From the NCBI GenBank assembly GCA_965225955.1, contig CBDDBX010000001.1, forward strand, positions 62,001 to 126,000: 64,000 nt of DNA, in the 5' to 3' direction. The stretch is from CBDDBX01 sp965225955 (GTDB lineage: Bacteria; Acidobacteriota; Aminicenantia; UBA2199). This document shows, in pieces, positions 53,674-61,853 of this stretch. The translations under genes were made by a program, and so were the position numbers. How positions within the stretch are numbered: position 1 is the first letter of the stretch; every line of letters begins with the position of its first letter. The notes below the pieces were generated by a model, which saw nothing but the letters and a program-made list of their open reading frames with translations, ran no database searches and was not told the origin of the DNA.

Positions 53674-54915
53674 ATGACCAGAACTGTACTGAAATGTGGT
53701 TTAACAATAATTCATGAATATATCCCGACCTTCCCATCCTTTTCTATGAGTTACACTCTTAAAAGCGGATCAAGAGCTGAAAACCGGGACAACATGGGAA
53801 TTCACCATGTTATTGAACATATGCTGTTCAAAGGCACAGAAAAATATAGCCTTAAAGATATTGCGGAAATGTCTGACAGAATGGGGGGGAGTCTCAATGC
53901 CTTCACAGGAAAAGAGATAACTCAATATTTTCTTAAGGCAATGGACGAGCAGTATGATATGGCATTTGATCTGCTTACTGACATAGTTGTAAATTCGGAA
54001 TTTACCGAAGAGGAGTTTGTTAAAGAGAAGAGTGTAATAATTCAGGAACTGAAAGAGTCAGAGGATAATCCTGATATGTACTCTTTTGAGCTGTTCTATG
54101 AGAAAACTTTTAATGAAAACGGACTGGGCTGGCCTATTGGGGGTATTGAGAAAGTTGTCGCAGGATTTACAAGAGATTATGCCTGGGATTTATATAAAAA
54201 ACTCTATGTTCCTTCAAATCTGATATTGACTCTATGTGGAAATATAGAGCTGGATAGAGTAGTGGCTTCTGCAGAAAAAGCCTTTGCGGGTTTTGCTGAA
54301 GCACTACCTTCCACCTTTGAATTTGAGAAACCAGAGGCTGAAAAGGGAAACTATCTTATTCAGAAAGATAGTATTCAGCAGGGATATCTGCTACTTGGTT
54401 TACCCGGGATTTCTGCTGCTTCTGCAGATAAATACAGCTTTATGGTAATGAATGATATTCTTGGAGCAGGTATGAGTTCAAGATTGTTTCAGAGAATAAG
54501 GGAGGACCTTGGGCTTGCCTATACAATAAGTACTTTTCCTGATTCATTCTGTGATACAGGTCTTCAGATTGTTTATGGAATAGTTGAGCCGGACAGAGTG
54601 GAAGACTGTGTAAAAGAGATTCTGAAAGAGATCGGAAAACTCAGGAAAGATGGTATTGAAGAGAGAGAGCTTCTGAGATCAAGAGAACATATTAAAGCTT
54701 CTATACTACTGGGGCTGGAGAGTAATTCCGCAAAGATGAGATTCTTTACTAATCAGGAACTTTATCAGGAAAAACCAATGGAGCTTGAACAGCTGATAAG
54801 AGAAATAGACAGCATTACAGTAGAAAAGGTTAACTCTGTTATTGAGAGGTATCTTGATACAGAGAGAATGATAAAATTCTGTTACGGAGATTGTAGCAGA
54901 ATAAAGAATTTCTGA
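53674..54915 (+). CDS. M16-family zinc metallopeptidase (insulinase type)
   Basis: A 413-residue protein. The zinc-binding inverse motif HxxEH is H45-V-I-E-H49 (HHVIEHMLFKGT); a downstream acidic stretch (EEEFVKEKSVIIQEL) supplies the third ligand. This matches the processing-peptidase/PqqL-like group of single-chain M16 peptidases. Substrates are unknown. It precedes the MurG-MurJ fusion by 52 bases and may be co-transcribed. The start is supported by GGAGA. Confidence 0.92.
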   Translation: MTRTVLKCGLTIIHEYIPTFPSFSMSYTLKSGSRAENRDNMGIHHVIEHMLFKGTEKYSLKDIAEMSDRMGGSLNAFTGKEITQYFLKAMDEQYDMAFDLLTDIVVNSEFTEEEFVKEKSVIIQELKESEDNPDMYSFELFYEKTFNENGLGWPIGGIEKVVAGFTRDYAWDLYKKLYVPSNLILTLCGNIELDRVVASAEKAFAGFAEALPSTFEFEKPEAEKGNYLIQKDSIQQGYLLLGLPGISAASADKYSFMVMNDILGAGMSSRLFQRIREDLGLAYTISTFPDSFCDTGLQIVYGIVEPDRVEDCVKEILKEIGKLRKDGIEERELLRSREHIKASILLGLESNSAKMRFFTNQELYQEKPMELEQLIREIDSITVEKVNSVIERYLDTERMIKFCYGDCSRIKNF

Positions 54916-54967
54916 TTAAAGTGAGCAAATTTTTATCATCAATTATTTATGATATACTTGAACTAAA

Positions 54968-57900
54968 ATGGAAAAATTAAAAGTTGTTTTAACTGGTGGT
55001 GGCACAGGGGGACACGTATATCCCAATATTGCTGTTTATGAAGAGATAAAAAGTAAATATCCCGAATCAGAATTTATATATATAGGTACTTCAAAAGGTG
55101 CTGAAAAAAAAATTGTATCCAACCTGCCGCATCCGGTAGAATTCAGGGAAGTGACCTCCGCAGGTCTGCCCCGCAGAATTAAAAGCCTTAAAACTATAGG
55201 TGTTCTGTGGAAAGTTTTAATGGGAGCTTTTAAAAGCTATTCAATACTTCGGAAATTCAGACCCGATATTGTCGTTGGTAGTGGTGGTTTTGTTGCTGCT
55301 CCTGTACTTCTGGCTGCGGCTCTTTTGAAATGCCGGGTCTTTCTGCATGAACAGAATGCTGTACCAGGAAGACTGAATCGTATGATGGCAGGAATTGCTG
55401 ATAAGATTGGAGTCTCATTTGTATCAACTGTGAATTTCTTCCCCAAAGGAAAAGGGGTTTTTACAGGTTATCCTCTCAGAAAGGCTATTAATCTTGATAA
55501 TAGCCGGGATGAGATTAAAAAGAAACTGAATATTCCTGACAACAACAGTGTGGTTTTTGCATTTGGCGGAAGTATGGGTGCAAGAACTATTAATGCTGCT
55601 ATGGTGGAGATAATCCCTACTCTGATTGCCAGAGACGATATTACTCTTATAATGTCTACCGGAAGAGGGTATTCAGGTGAATATAAAGCTTATGATGATA
55701 CTATCGGTAAACTTGAAAAAATCGGACTCTCTTCAGATGTTGATGGTAGACTGATAGTCAGAGAATATTTTGATAATATAGAAGAGATATATTCCATTGC
55801 AGATCTTGTTATTGCCAGAGCCGGTGCAGGAACAATTAAAGAGATTACTACTCTGGGACTTCCTTCAATTCTTATTCCTAAAACTGATCTCCCTGGGGAC
55901 CACCAGATTCTCAATGCTGTTGAAGTTCAGAAAGTAGGTGGCGCAAGAGTGGTATTTGAAGAGGTGGAGAACAGAGATGGTGTCAGAACTATCTATGTAC
56001 CGGAATACCAGCTGCTTCAGACAGTTATGACAACACTGGGAGATAGTGATGCACTTGAAGATATGAGATCGTCTCTCGGAGCTGTTGAGCATCGGAACAG
56101 TGGAGAGCTGATTCTTACTGAAATAGAGAAAATTGTTAAACAGGACAGTATTGAAACTGTGGACAGCGGTCGTGTCTATATTATGGACAAGAAACACGAC
56201 CGAAGTTATGAACTCCTCTTTGAAGAGAATCTTGTAGGAAGATCTCTGAAGAGCGATATTGTACCTGAAGATCTGAATGCACTATTCAGCATAAGAAGAG
56301 ATAAAGAGAGTGAACTTCTCAGTCTTAAAGCTCTTAAAGGGGATATCTCTGTTAATGGGGCACCGGTTAAGGGTCTTGTGCAACTGAAAAAAGAGGATAC
56401 TATTACTGCTGGTGAGAGTGAATTTCAGGTAAGAGTTTATCAGGATGATAATGAAAATACTGAACCATGCAGTTGTGTAAAGAGAAGCAAAAGACGCAAC
56501 ATCATGAACTATATAATAAATCTCTTTACAAGAGGAACAATCTTTCTGAGAGAGATTTTTCTGGCAGCTTTTTTTGGCGCCGGAAAGGTAATGGATTCTT
56601 TCGGTGTTGCTGTATCAGTGGTTGAAATTTTCAGAGGGCTTATTGGTGATCAGTCCTTAAGTAATAAATTGTCCAGAACTTTTGCAAATTCCATGAACAG
56701 GGAAAATATGCAGAAGATTAAACTGGCTATATCAACTGTTTTTAATCTTCAGTTAATTGGATCTGTAATTCTTGCAGCTACAGGGATGCTGTTTTCGGGA
56801 CAGTTTGTTGGTAGTGAAATTCTGTACTCTGATATTTTCAGACTTATGGTTCCATATCTTGTTCTGAGTACAGTAACAGGATTTATCTGCTTTATACTGA
56901 AGCAGAGAGGGTATCGTGAAATAGTTACTCTGTCTGTAGCTCTTCTGCCTTTGAGTATGATAGCCATTGTTCCTTTAACTTACTCAATGCTGGGAGTATA
57001 CTCAATTGCTGCAGGTTTTATAGGGTCAGGTGTTATTCAGCTACTGTTCCTTTTTATTTTTATGATGAAAATCAGAAAAAGAGGCTGTGGAGAGACCTTT
57101 TTCAGACCAGCTATGAATCTGTCTGGTGACTATTTCAAAAAATTTCTTGTTGTAAATGGCTCTGAATCAGCTGAGAGGCTTTTCAATATTGTACCGGAGT
57201 TCATCGGGCGACTTGTTGCTCTTGGAGCTGGTGTTGGTTCTGTCTCTTACCTCTATTTTATCCAGAAAGTATTTAAGCTCCCGTTTGAGCTTATAACCTC
57301 TCAGGTTAACCGCTTTATTTTTAAAGACAGAAAAAGCAGAATTGCAACTTTACCACCAGATGATCTGAAAAAACTTTTTCTTGAAGGAGTTAATACCAAT
57401 GTATTTCTTCTCGTTCCTGTTTCGATAATTATCTTTGTGCTGGCTCCACAGCTGGTAACTCTTCTGCTGGAAAGATTCAGCTTTTCTGCAGCAGCATCTC
57501 TGAAAACAGCAGAAGTTCTGAAATATTATGCTCCAGGCCTGGTGGGGTGGGGGATCTACTCTTTTACATCAACTCTTTTTAATTCAAGAATGTCCGGTAA
57601 CAGAGCTTTTCGTTTTGACCTTCTGATGTTCATTGTGCATACAGGACTTATTTTCGGATTATCAGGCTGGCTGGATACTCTCAAAGGAATTGCTCTTGCC
57701 TCATCTGTTACATATATCCTTTTTGGAACAGTAAGAGTAACTTCACTGTACAGGCAGTTAAAAAGTGAAGGCCTGAACCTCAATTCAGGGGAATTACTTA
57801 AACCTGTAGTAAAGACTTTAACAGCTACACTTCTTATGATCATTGTCCTTGCTGAAGGACAGAATGTCTTTTCGAGAATTGCACTCGGGTCAGGGCTGAT

Positions 57901-58714
57901 TGAGAGCTTTGTTCATATAGTTTCACTGGCATTTATTGGTATTGCAGTGTATCTGATGGTATCACTCATCTTAAAAAATTCTGAAATTCTTATTTTTAAT
58001 AGAAAGAGAGATAACGGAGATTGTGAAGTTCCTGTTTCAATGCTTTCACCTTCAGGATTTCTGGCAAAAGTATCCAGAGCTCCTGAGAAGTATAAGAAAG
58101 ATTTTATATACAAGATAAATATCTATATAACCAGTAACAACTGGGCCGTAAGAAATGTAGGTATAAAACTGGCAGGAGTTTTTAAAGATCAGAGAAAAGC
58201 AGGATTTCTTATAAAGCTTCTCTCCGAAGGACGGGAAAACGGATTTGTCCGCAGAAATGCAGTTAACTCCCTTAACTCACTGGAGATCTGGAACCTTGAG
58301 GTAAAAGATCTGATGGCAGAACTTTTAAAAGATCCATATTATGAAGTAAGAGTGGCTGCTTTTAAATATCTGCTGAACAATATTGGAGCTCCTTCAGATT
58401 ATGCAATTTACAGAGATAAGGTTAATGAGACCATGGTAAAAGGTAATATTGAAGAGAAAATAGCCTGTATAAGACTCATAGCCGGATATGGTGGTGTAGA
58501 GGATCTTTATCTTCTTAAAGGAATGCTACTGGGGAGTAATTCACTTTTAAGGGAAGAAACAGTAAAACTCTTTCACTCTTTCTACAAGAGAGAACTTATT
58601 GATAATGATGATCTGGAACGTAAAATTTCCTCTGTGCTTATTACTTCAAATAATCTTGTGCCGGTGTTTAAACTGAAATCTATTATAAAGAATATTTACA
58701 GGGAGATTGATTAA
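54968..58714 (+). CDS. MurG-FHA-MurJ-HEAT fusion protein
   Basis: A 1248-residue protein built of four parts. Residues 1-388 are a complete MurG glycosyltransferase (GGGTGGHVYPN, HEQNAVPGRLNR, GGSMGARTIN, RAGAGTIKEI). Residues about 395-495 are an FHA-like domain (GRS near 424, then DISVNGAPVKG and DTITAGESEFQV), with the usual Ser/His phosphothreonine contacts weak or missing. Residues about 513-1010 are a MurJ/MviN-type lipid II flippase with many membrane helices (FLREIFLAAFFGAGKVMDSF and following). Residues about 1040-1248 are HEAT-like helical repeats (LLKDPYYEVRVAAFKYLL). MurG makes lipid II and MurJ flips it, so the fusion could channel it. mraY follows after 2 bases. Confidence 0.9.
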   Translation: MEKLKVVLTGGGTGGHVYPNIAVYEEIKSKYPESEFIYIGTSKGAEKKIVSNLPHPVEFREVTSAGLPRRIKSLKTIGVLWKVLMGAFKSYSILRKFRPDIVVGSGGFVAAPVLLAAALLKCRVFLHEQNAVPGRLNRMMAGIADKIGVSFVSTVNFFPKGKGVFTGYPLRKAINLDNSRDEIKKKLNIPDNNSVVFAFGGSMGARTINAAMVEIIPTLIARDDITLIMSTGRGYSGEYKAYDDTIGKLEKIGLSSDVDGRLIVREYFDNIEEIYSIADLVIARAGAGTIKEITTLGLPSILIPKTDLPGDHQILNAVEVQKVGGARVVFEEVENRDGVRTIYVPEYQLLQTVMTTLGDSDALEDMRSSLGAVEHRNSGELILTEIEKIVKQDSIETVDSGRVYIMDKKHDRSYELLFEENLVGRSLKSDIVPEDLNALFSIRRDKESELLSLKALKGDISVNGAPVKGLVQLKKEDTITAGESEFQVRVYQDDNENTEPCSCVKRSKRRNIMNYIINLFTRGTIFLREIFLAAFFGAGKVMDSFGVAVSVVEIFRGLIGDQSLSNKLSRTFANSMNRENMQKIKLAISTVFNLQLIGSVILAATGMLFSGQFVGSEILYSDIFRLMVPYLVLSTVTGFICFILKQRGYREIVTLSVALLPLSMIAIVPLTYSMLGVYSIAAGFIGSGVIQLLFLFIFMMKIRKRGCGETFFRPAMNLSGDYFKKFLVVNGSESAERLFNIVPEFIGRLVALGAGVGSVSYLYFIQKVFKLPFELITSQVNRFIFKDRKSRIATLPPDDLKKLFLEGVNTNVFLLVPVSIIIFVLAPQLVTLLLERFSFSAAASLKTAEVLKYYAPGLVGWGIYSFTSTLFNSRMSGNRAFRFDLLMFIVHTGLIFGLSGWLDTLKGIALASSVTYILFGTVRVTSLYRQLKSEGLNLNSGELLKPVVKTLTATLLMIIVLAEGQNVFSRIALGSGLIESFVHIVSLAFIGIAVYLMVSLILKNSEILIFNRKRDNGDCEVPVSMLSPSGFLAKVSRAPEKYKKDFIYKINIYITSNNWAVRNVGIKLAGVFKDQRKAGFLIKLLSEGRENGFVRRNAVNSLNSLEIWNLEVKDLMAELLKDPYYEVRVAAFKYLLNNIGAPSDYAIYRDKVNETMVKGNIEEKIACIRLIAGYGGVEDLYLLKGMLLGSNSLLREETVKLFHSFYKRELIDNDDLERKISSVLITSNNLVPVFKLKSIIKNIYREID

Positions 58715-58716
58715 CA

Positions 58717-59814
58717 ATGTTTTTGTGGCTGGCTGATATAGTCGACTGGATACCAGGTAACCGTCTGGTAGGATATATTACTTTCAGGGCTCTTATGGCA
58801 GTTCTGACCTCTTTTCTGATAGGTATTCTTTTTGGTAAGAGATTGATCAATATTATCTATCAACTCAATTTCAGAGATAAAACAAGAGATTATGGAGATA
58901 TTTCAAGTAGTAATAAAGATGGAACTCCTACTATGGGGGGGCTCATCATTTTTCTCTCATTTCTGATATCTGTACTCCTCTGGGGGCAGTTGAACAATAT
59001 GTATCTTGAAATAGTGCTTTTTGGTGCTTTCTGGTTCACTGCCATGGGCTTTTTTGATGACTATCTGAAGAGTGTAAGAGGTAATAGTGATGCAGGTATG
59101 AGCAGAGGTGTAAAGCTTATTCTTCAGTCCCTGTTCGGACTGATACTGGCCTTTCTTGTGTTATCACCGGAATCATCACCTTTCAGTGCAGATCTTATAA
59201 CTAAACTACAGGTGCCGTTTTACAAGCAACCTCTCATGGACCTGGGGCTTTTTTACTACCCCTTCATAATTCTTGTAATAATTAGTATTTCCAACTCAAT
59301 AAACTTCGCAGATGGTCTGGATGGACTGGCAACAGTTCCAACATCCATGCTTGCTGGTGTTTATGCTGTTTTTGCATATATTCTGAGTAATGTTAAAATC
59401 TCGGAACACTTTCTCTTTCCCTTTCTTGCAGGGTCAGGGGAACTTGTTATAGTACTGGGAGCCCTGATTGGAGCTCTGGCTGCGTTCCTCTGGTACAATA
59501 CATATCCTGCTGAGATATTTATGGGAGATACTGGTTCTCTCTTTCTGGGAGGAGTAATAGGGACTTCAGCAGTTCTGTTGAAGCAGGAGTTGCTGTTCCT
59601 TATTGCAGGTGGAGTTTTTGTTATTGAGTTTCTTTCGGTATTTATTCAGGACTATATTGGTATAAAATTTCTTAAACGCAGAATCTTCTACAGAGCACCT
59701 ATTCACCATACATACCAGTTTATGGGGGTAGGGGAACCTAAAATAGTAGTAAGATTCTGGATAATTGCAGTTATATTTACACTTATCAGTCTTGTGAGTA
59801 TAAAAATAAGGTAG
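58717..59814 (+). CDS. mraY: Phospho-N-acetylmuramoyl-pentapeptide transferase
   Basis: A 365-residue membrane enzyme with about ten helices. Family motifs: FFDDYLK, the catalytic NFADGLDGLA region, and GDTGSLFLGG. It makes lipid I from UDP-MurNAc-pentapeptide and undecaprenyl phosphate. It starts 2 bases after the MurG-FHA-MurJ-HEAT gene, so the order of genes is fused MurG-MurJ then MraY. The usual dcw cluster members (murF, ftsW, murD) are not here. Full family length. Confidence 0.96.
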   Translation: MFLWLADIVDWIPGNRLVGYITFRALMAVLTSFLIGILFGKRLINIIYQLNFRDKTRDYGDISSSNKDGTPTMGGLIIFLSFLISVLLWGQLNNMYLEIVLFGAFWFTAMGFFDDYLKSVRGNSDAGMSRGVKLILQSLFGLILAFLVLSPESSPFSADLITKLQVPFYKQPLMDLGLFYYPFIILVIISISNSINFADGLDGLATVPTSMLAGVYAVFAYILSNVKISEHFLFPFLAGSGELVIVLGALIGALAAFLWYNTYPAEIFMGDTGSLFLGGVIGTSAVLLKQELLFLIAGGVFVIEFLSVFIQDYIGIKFLKRRIFYRAPIHHTYQFMGVGEPKIVVRFWIIAVIFTLISLVSIKIR

Positions 59815-59819
59815 GAAAA

Positions 59820-60338
59820 ATGGGGTTCATAGCTAAAATAAACAAATTTGTTGGAAGCCAGACAAAGGCTTACGTAAGAAATATGCTTAGATATCTTCTG
59901 ATTCTTGTAGTTTCTCTGGCATCACTTATAACTGTTTTTATTATAAAAAATGGCGATATTGAAGATGTTGGTGCAATGATGGCAGGCCTTGTTGCCGGCA
60001 CTTTTATTGTGAAGATGATCAGATATAACAGGCAGTTTGCTTTTACTCTTCTTGAGTATACCGGGAAAGAAGATTTTGAAATTAAGAGCCTCTGGCTTGG
60101 GGGAGTTATTAAGGAAATTAAATCAACAGTTAATCCGGTTGTTTTCTTCTTTAAAAAAATCGGAGTAGTTCTCCTTATATCTATTCCTTTTGTTATTGCT
60201 ACAGTGGTGATGTTTTCAATATTTAAGCCTGTTGTTAATATACAGTTTCTTGTGGGATCTGTTGGTTTGCTGTTTATTATGTTTCTTAACAATGCGATTG
60301 TTGAGCCTCTGCTTGCAGTTTGTGAAATAACAGATTAG
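59820..60338 (+). CDS. Hypothetical integral membrane protein
   Basis: A 172-residue protein with about four hydrophobic helices (about 20-40, 50-65, 112-132, 140-158). No family is recognised. It starts 6 bases after mraY, so it is probably the last gene of the cell-wall operon. A role in lipid II traffic is only an inference from position. Confidence 0.72.
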   Translation: MGFIAKINKFVGSQTKAYVRNMLRYLLILVVSLASLITVFIIKNGDIEDVGAMMAGLVAGTFIVKMIRYNRQFAFTLLEYTGKEDFEIKSLWLGGVIKEIKSTVNPVVFFFKKIGVVLLISIPFVIATVVMFSIFKPVVNIQFLVGSVGLLFIMFLNNAIVEPLLAVCEITD

Positions 60339-60613
60339 TAGAAATATTTTACCTGTACTTTTTGTAAGTAATATAATTACGTTTAGTTTTAAGTTACTAC
60401 TCTATATCTTCTGGTTTGCCTCAATTCAGAATAAAACTCAGGGTTAATTCTATATAAATCAGAAACTGATTATCGAAGTATATATTTTAGTACATGTATA
60501 AGATATAAATAGATCAATTTAATAGTAATGTGCCTGTTTTATAGTGTTTTTGTTCAGAAATCTTTAACTTTTAGGTAGAAATCTGTTAAATTCAAAAAAG
60601 TGAACCTTTTGTG

Positions 60614-60642
60614 TTGACTTTTAAATTTATGTTGTTTAAACT
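60614..60642 (+). promoter_or_regulatory. Candidate promoter of the RiPP cluster
   Basis: TTGACT (-35, five of six) and TAAACT (-10, four of six) separated by 17 bases, inside AT-rich DNA. It would give a leader of about 330 bases before precursor 1. Confidence 0.45.
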
Positions 60643-60813
60643 GAAAACGTAACTTGGGATGTTTATACGAGATACATATTTATGAGATTTTGAATTGGGA
60701 CACATTATTAGTGCAGTTGGGTTGTTCATGCACGAGTCTTTATTTTAATGTGACACCTTTAGTTTAAATGTTTGTAAATCAGTTTAGAAACATGCAGTAG
60801 AGGAGTACGTTTT

Positions 60814-60873
60814 ATGAGCAGTAGAAGTCTGGAAGAGTTTATGAGATGTTTTGTGAAGTACTGTCAAAAATAG
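60814..60873 (+). pseudogene. Stub of a third Nif11-type precursor gene
   Basis: AGGAG at 60801-60805 and an ATG followed by 19 codons, MSSRSLEEFMRCFVKYCQK, then TAG. The first ten residues match the precursors' MSKKGLKEFM at six positions, then the frame stops. It looks like a decayed or truncated precursor copy; a real micropeptide cannot be excluded. Confidence 0.5.
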
Positions 60874-60886
60874 GAATAATCGGGGC

Positions 60887-60980
60887 ATTACCTGTGCGCT
60901 GTTTTATCTGTGCAAGTAAAGTTGTTTGTATGTCCCTTCAATCCAAATACCTTATCTAACACAATTAAAGGAGGATGTTT
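60887..60980 (+). repeat. Duplicated leader upstream of precursor 1
   Basis: About 94 bases closely related to 61341-61435. Shared parts include GTAAAGTTGTTTGT, a C/T-rich AATC block and AATTAAAGGAGGATGTTT right before the ATG. Confidence 0.8.
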
Positions 60981-61298
60981 ATGAGTAAAAAAGGTTTGAA
61001 AGAGTTTATGGAATTTCTTAAAACAAAAGAGGAACTTGCTAACAAGTTGAAAGAGATCGGATCTGATGTAAGTAAAATTATTGCTTTGGGTAAAGAGCAT
61101 GGTTATGAGTTCGGTATTGAAGACTTTAAGAGTCTTCAGGAAGAGTTGTCAAAATCAAATGCTGAATTCAGTGATGAAGATCTTGAAAAAGTTGCCGGTG
61201 GTGTTGTAACTGCAGTTGTTGCAGCCTGTGCAGCAGCAGCGGTTGTTGTTGCTGCAAGTGTTAGTGAACTCGAATCCAGCAGAGTAGTTGAAAATTAA
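60981..61298 (+). CDS. Nif11-type RiPP precursor peptide 1
   Basis: A 105-residue peptide beginning at ATG 60981; the earlier in-frame ATG 60975 overlaps the AAAGGAGG ribosome site. Leader residues 1-74 are helical and acidic with the Nif11-like pattern and end VAGG, a Gly-Gly cleavage site at 73-74. The 31-residue core (75-105) starts VVTAVVAACAAAAVVVAAS and ends RVVEN: mostly Ala and Val, with one Cys at residue 83. The leader shares 56 of 74 residues with precursor 2; cores differ. Hydrophobic Ala/Val-rich cores fit substrates of PoyD-type epimerases, encoded downstream. Nif11 leaders are also used with LanM and other enzymes, but none are seen. Confidence 0.9.
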   Translation: MSKKGLKEFMEFLKTKEELANKLKEIGSDVSKIIALGKEHGYEFGIEDFKSLQEELSKSNAEFSDEDLEKVAGGVVTAVVAACAAAAVVVAASVSELESSRVVEN

Positions 61299-61340
61299 AC
61301 CCCGGTTTTATTGTAGGTAACAAGATAAATATACAGGGTG

Positions 61341-61435
61341 ATTGCCTATACGTTGTGTCTGTTTATACGTAAAGTTGTTTGTGCGATTCCCTTTAATCTG
61401 AATAACTAAGCAAACATAATTAAAGGAGGATGTTT
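61341..61435 (+). repeat. Duplicated leader upstream of precursor 2
   Basis: About 95 bases, sister of 60887-60980. Identical in the final 24 bases before the ATG except for one position. It shows that the precursor gene was duplicated together with its 5' leader. Confidence 0.8.
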
Positions 61436-61774
61436 ATGAGTAAAAAAGGTTTGAAAGAGTTTATGGAGTATCTAAAGTCAAATGAAGAAGCTTCAAACAA
61501 ACTGAAAGAGATGGGCTCAGATGTTAACAAAATGATTTCTTTTGGTAAAGAACATGGTTATGAGTTTGGTGTAGAGGATCTGCAGAATCTTCAGGCAGAA
61601 CTGGCAAAATCAGATGTAGAGTTCAGTGATGAAGACCTTGAAAAAGTAGCTGGTGGTATTGTGACAACCAGTGCAGTTGCAGCTGGTGCTGCTGTTGTAG
61701 CGGCAGCAACAATGATTGCCGCAAACCTTAAAGATATTGGTGTTGAGCACAGTCGTGACTCTATTGCCAACTAA
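61436..61774 (+). CDS. Nif11-type RiPP precursor peptide 2
   Basis: A 112-residue peptide, start ATG 61436 (AAAGGAGG before it; ATG 61430 overlaps the ribosome site). Leader 1-74 ends VAGG as in precursor 1. The 38-residue core (75-112) begins IVTTSAVAAGAAVVAAATM and ends RDSIAN: Ala/Val-rich N-terminal half, then a polar tail with Lys, Glu, His and Arg. It lacks Cys. A strong terminator follows the stop. Both cores end in Asn, as do many proteusin-like cores at selected positions; whether that matters is unknown. Confidence 0.9.
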   Translation: MSKKGLKEFMEYLKSNEEASNKLKEMGSDVNKMISFGKEHGYEFGVEDLQNLQAELAKSDVEFSDEDLEKVAGGIVTTSAVAAGAAVVAAATMIAANLKDIGVEHSRDSIAN

Positions 61775-61795
61775 AAGAGAATCTTAAGGCTATTT

Positions 61796-61826
61796 AAAAG
61801 GGCAATCATTTGCCCTTTTAATTTTT
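61796..61826 (+). terminator. Strong terminator between precursors and modifying enzymes
   Basis: Perfect 10-bp stem AAAAGGGCAA / TTGCCCTTTT with a TCAT loop, then AATTTTT. It lies between precursor 2 and the radical SAM gene on the same strand. Partial read-through would make precursor transcripts more abundant than enzyme transcripts. Confidence 0.93.
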
Positions 61827-61853
61827 ATTCAGATTTTATGTAGGAGTAAAGTT

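Larger units (their letters stand above)
60339..60980. other. Long AT-rich leader region of the RiPP cluster
   Basis: 642 bases with very low GC between the cell-wall operon and the first precursor gene. It contains a candidate promoter (60614-60642), a stub precursor open frame (60814-60873) and the first copy of a duplicated leader sequence (60887-60980). Nothing else recognisable. Confidence 0.6.

Noticed and set aside
60975..60980. Earlier in-frame ATG of precursor 1 (and 61430 for precursor 2)
   Set aside because: Overlaps or abuts the AAAGGAGG ribosome site; the ATG six bases later has proper spacing and matches Nif11 leader starts.
61296..61316. Possible terminator after precursor 1 (AAACC/GGTTT)
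   Set aside because: Only five base pairs with a two-base loop, not a stable hairpin.
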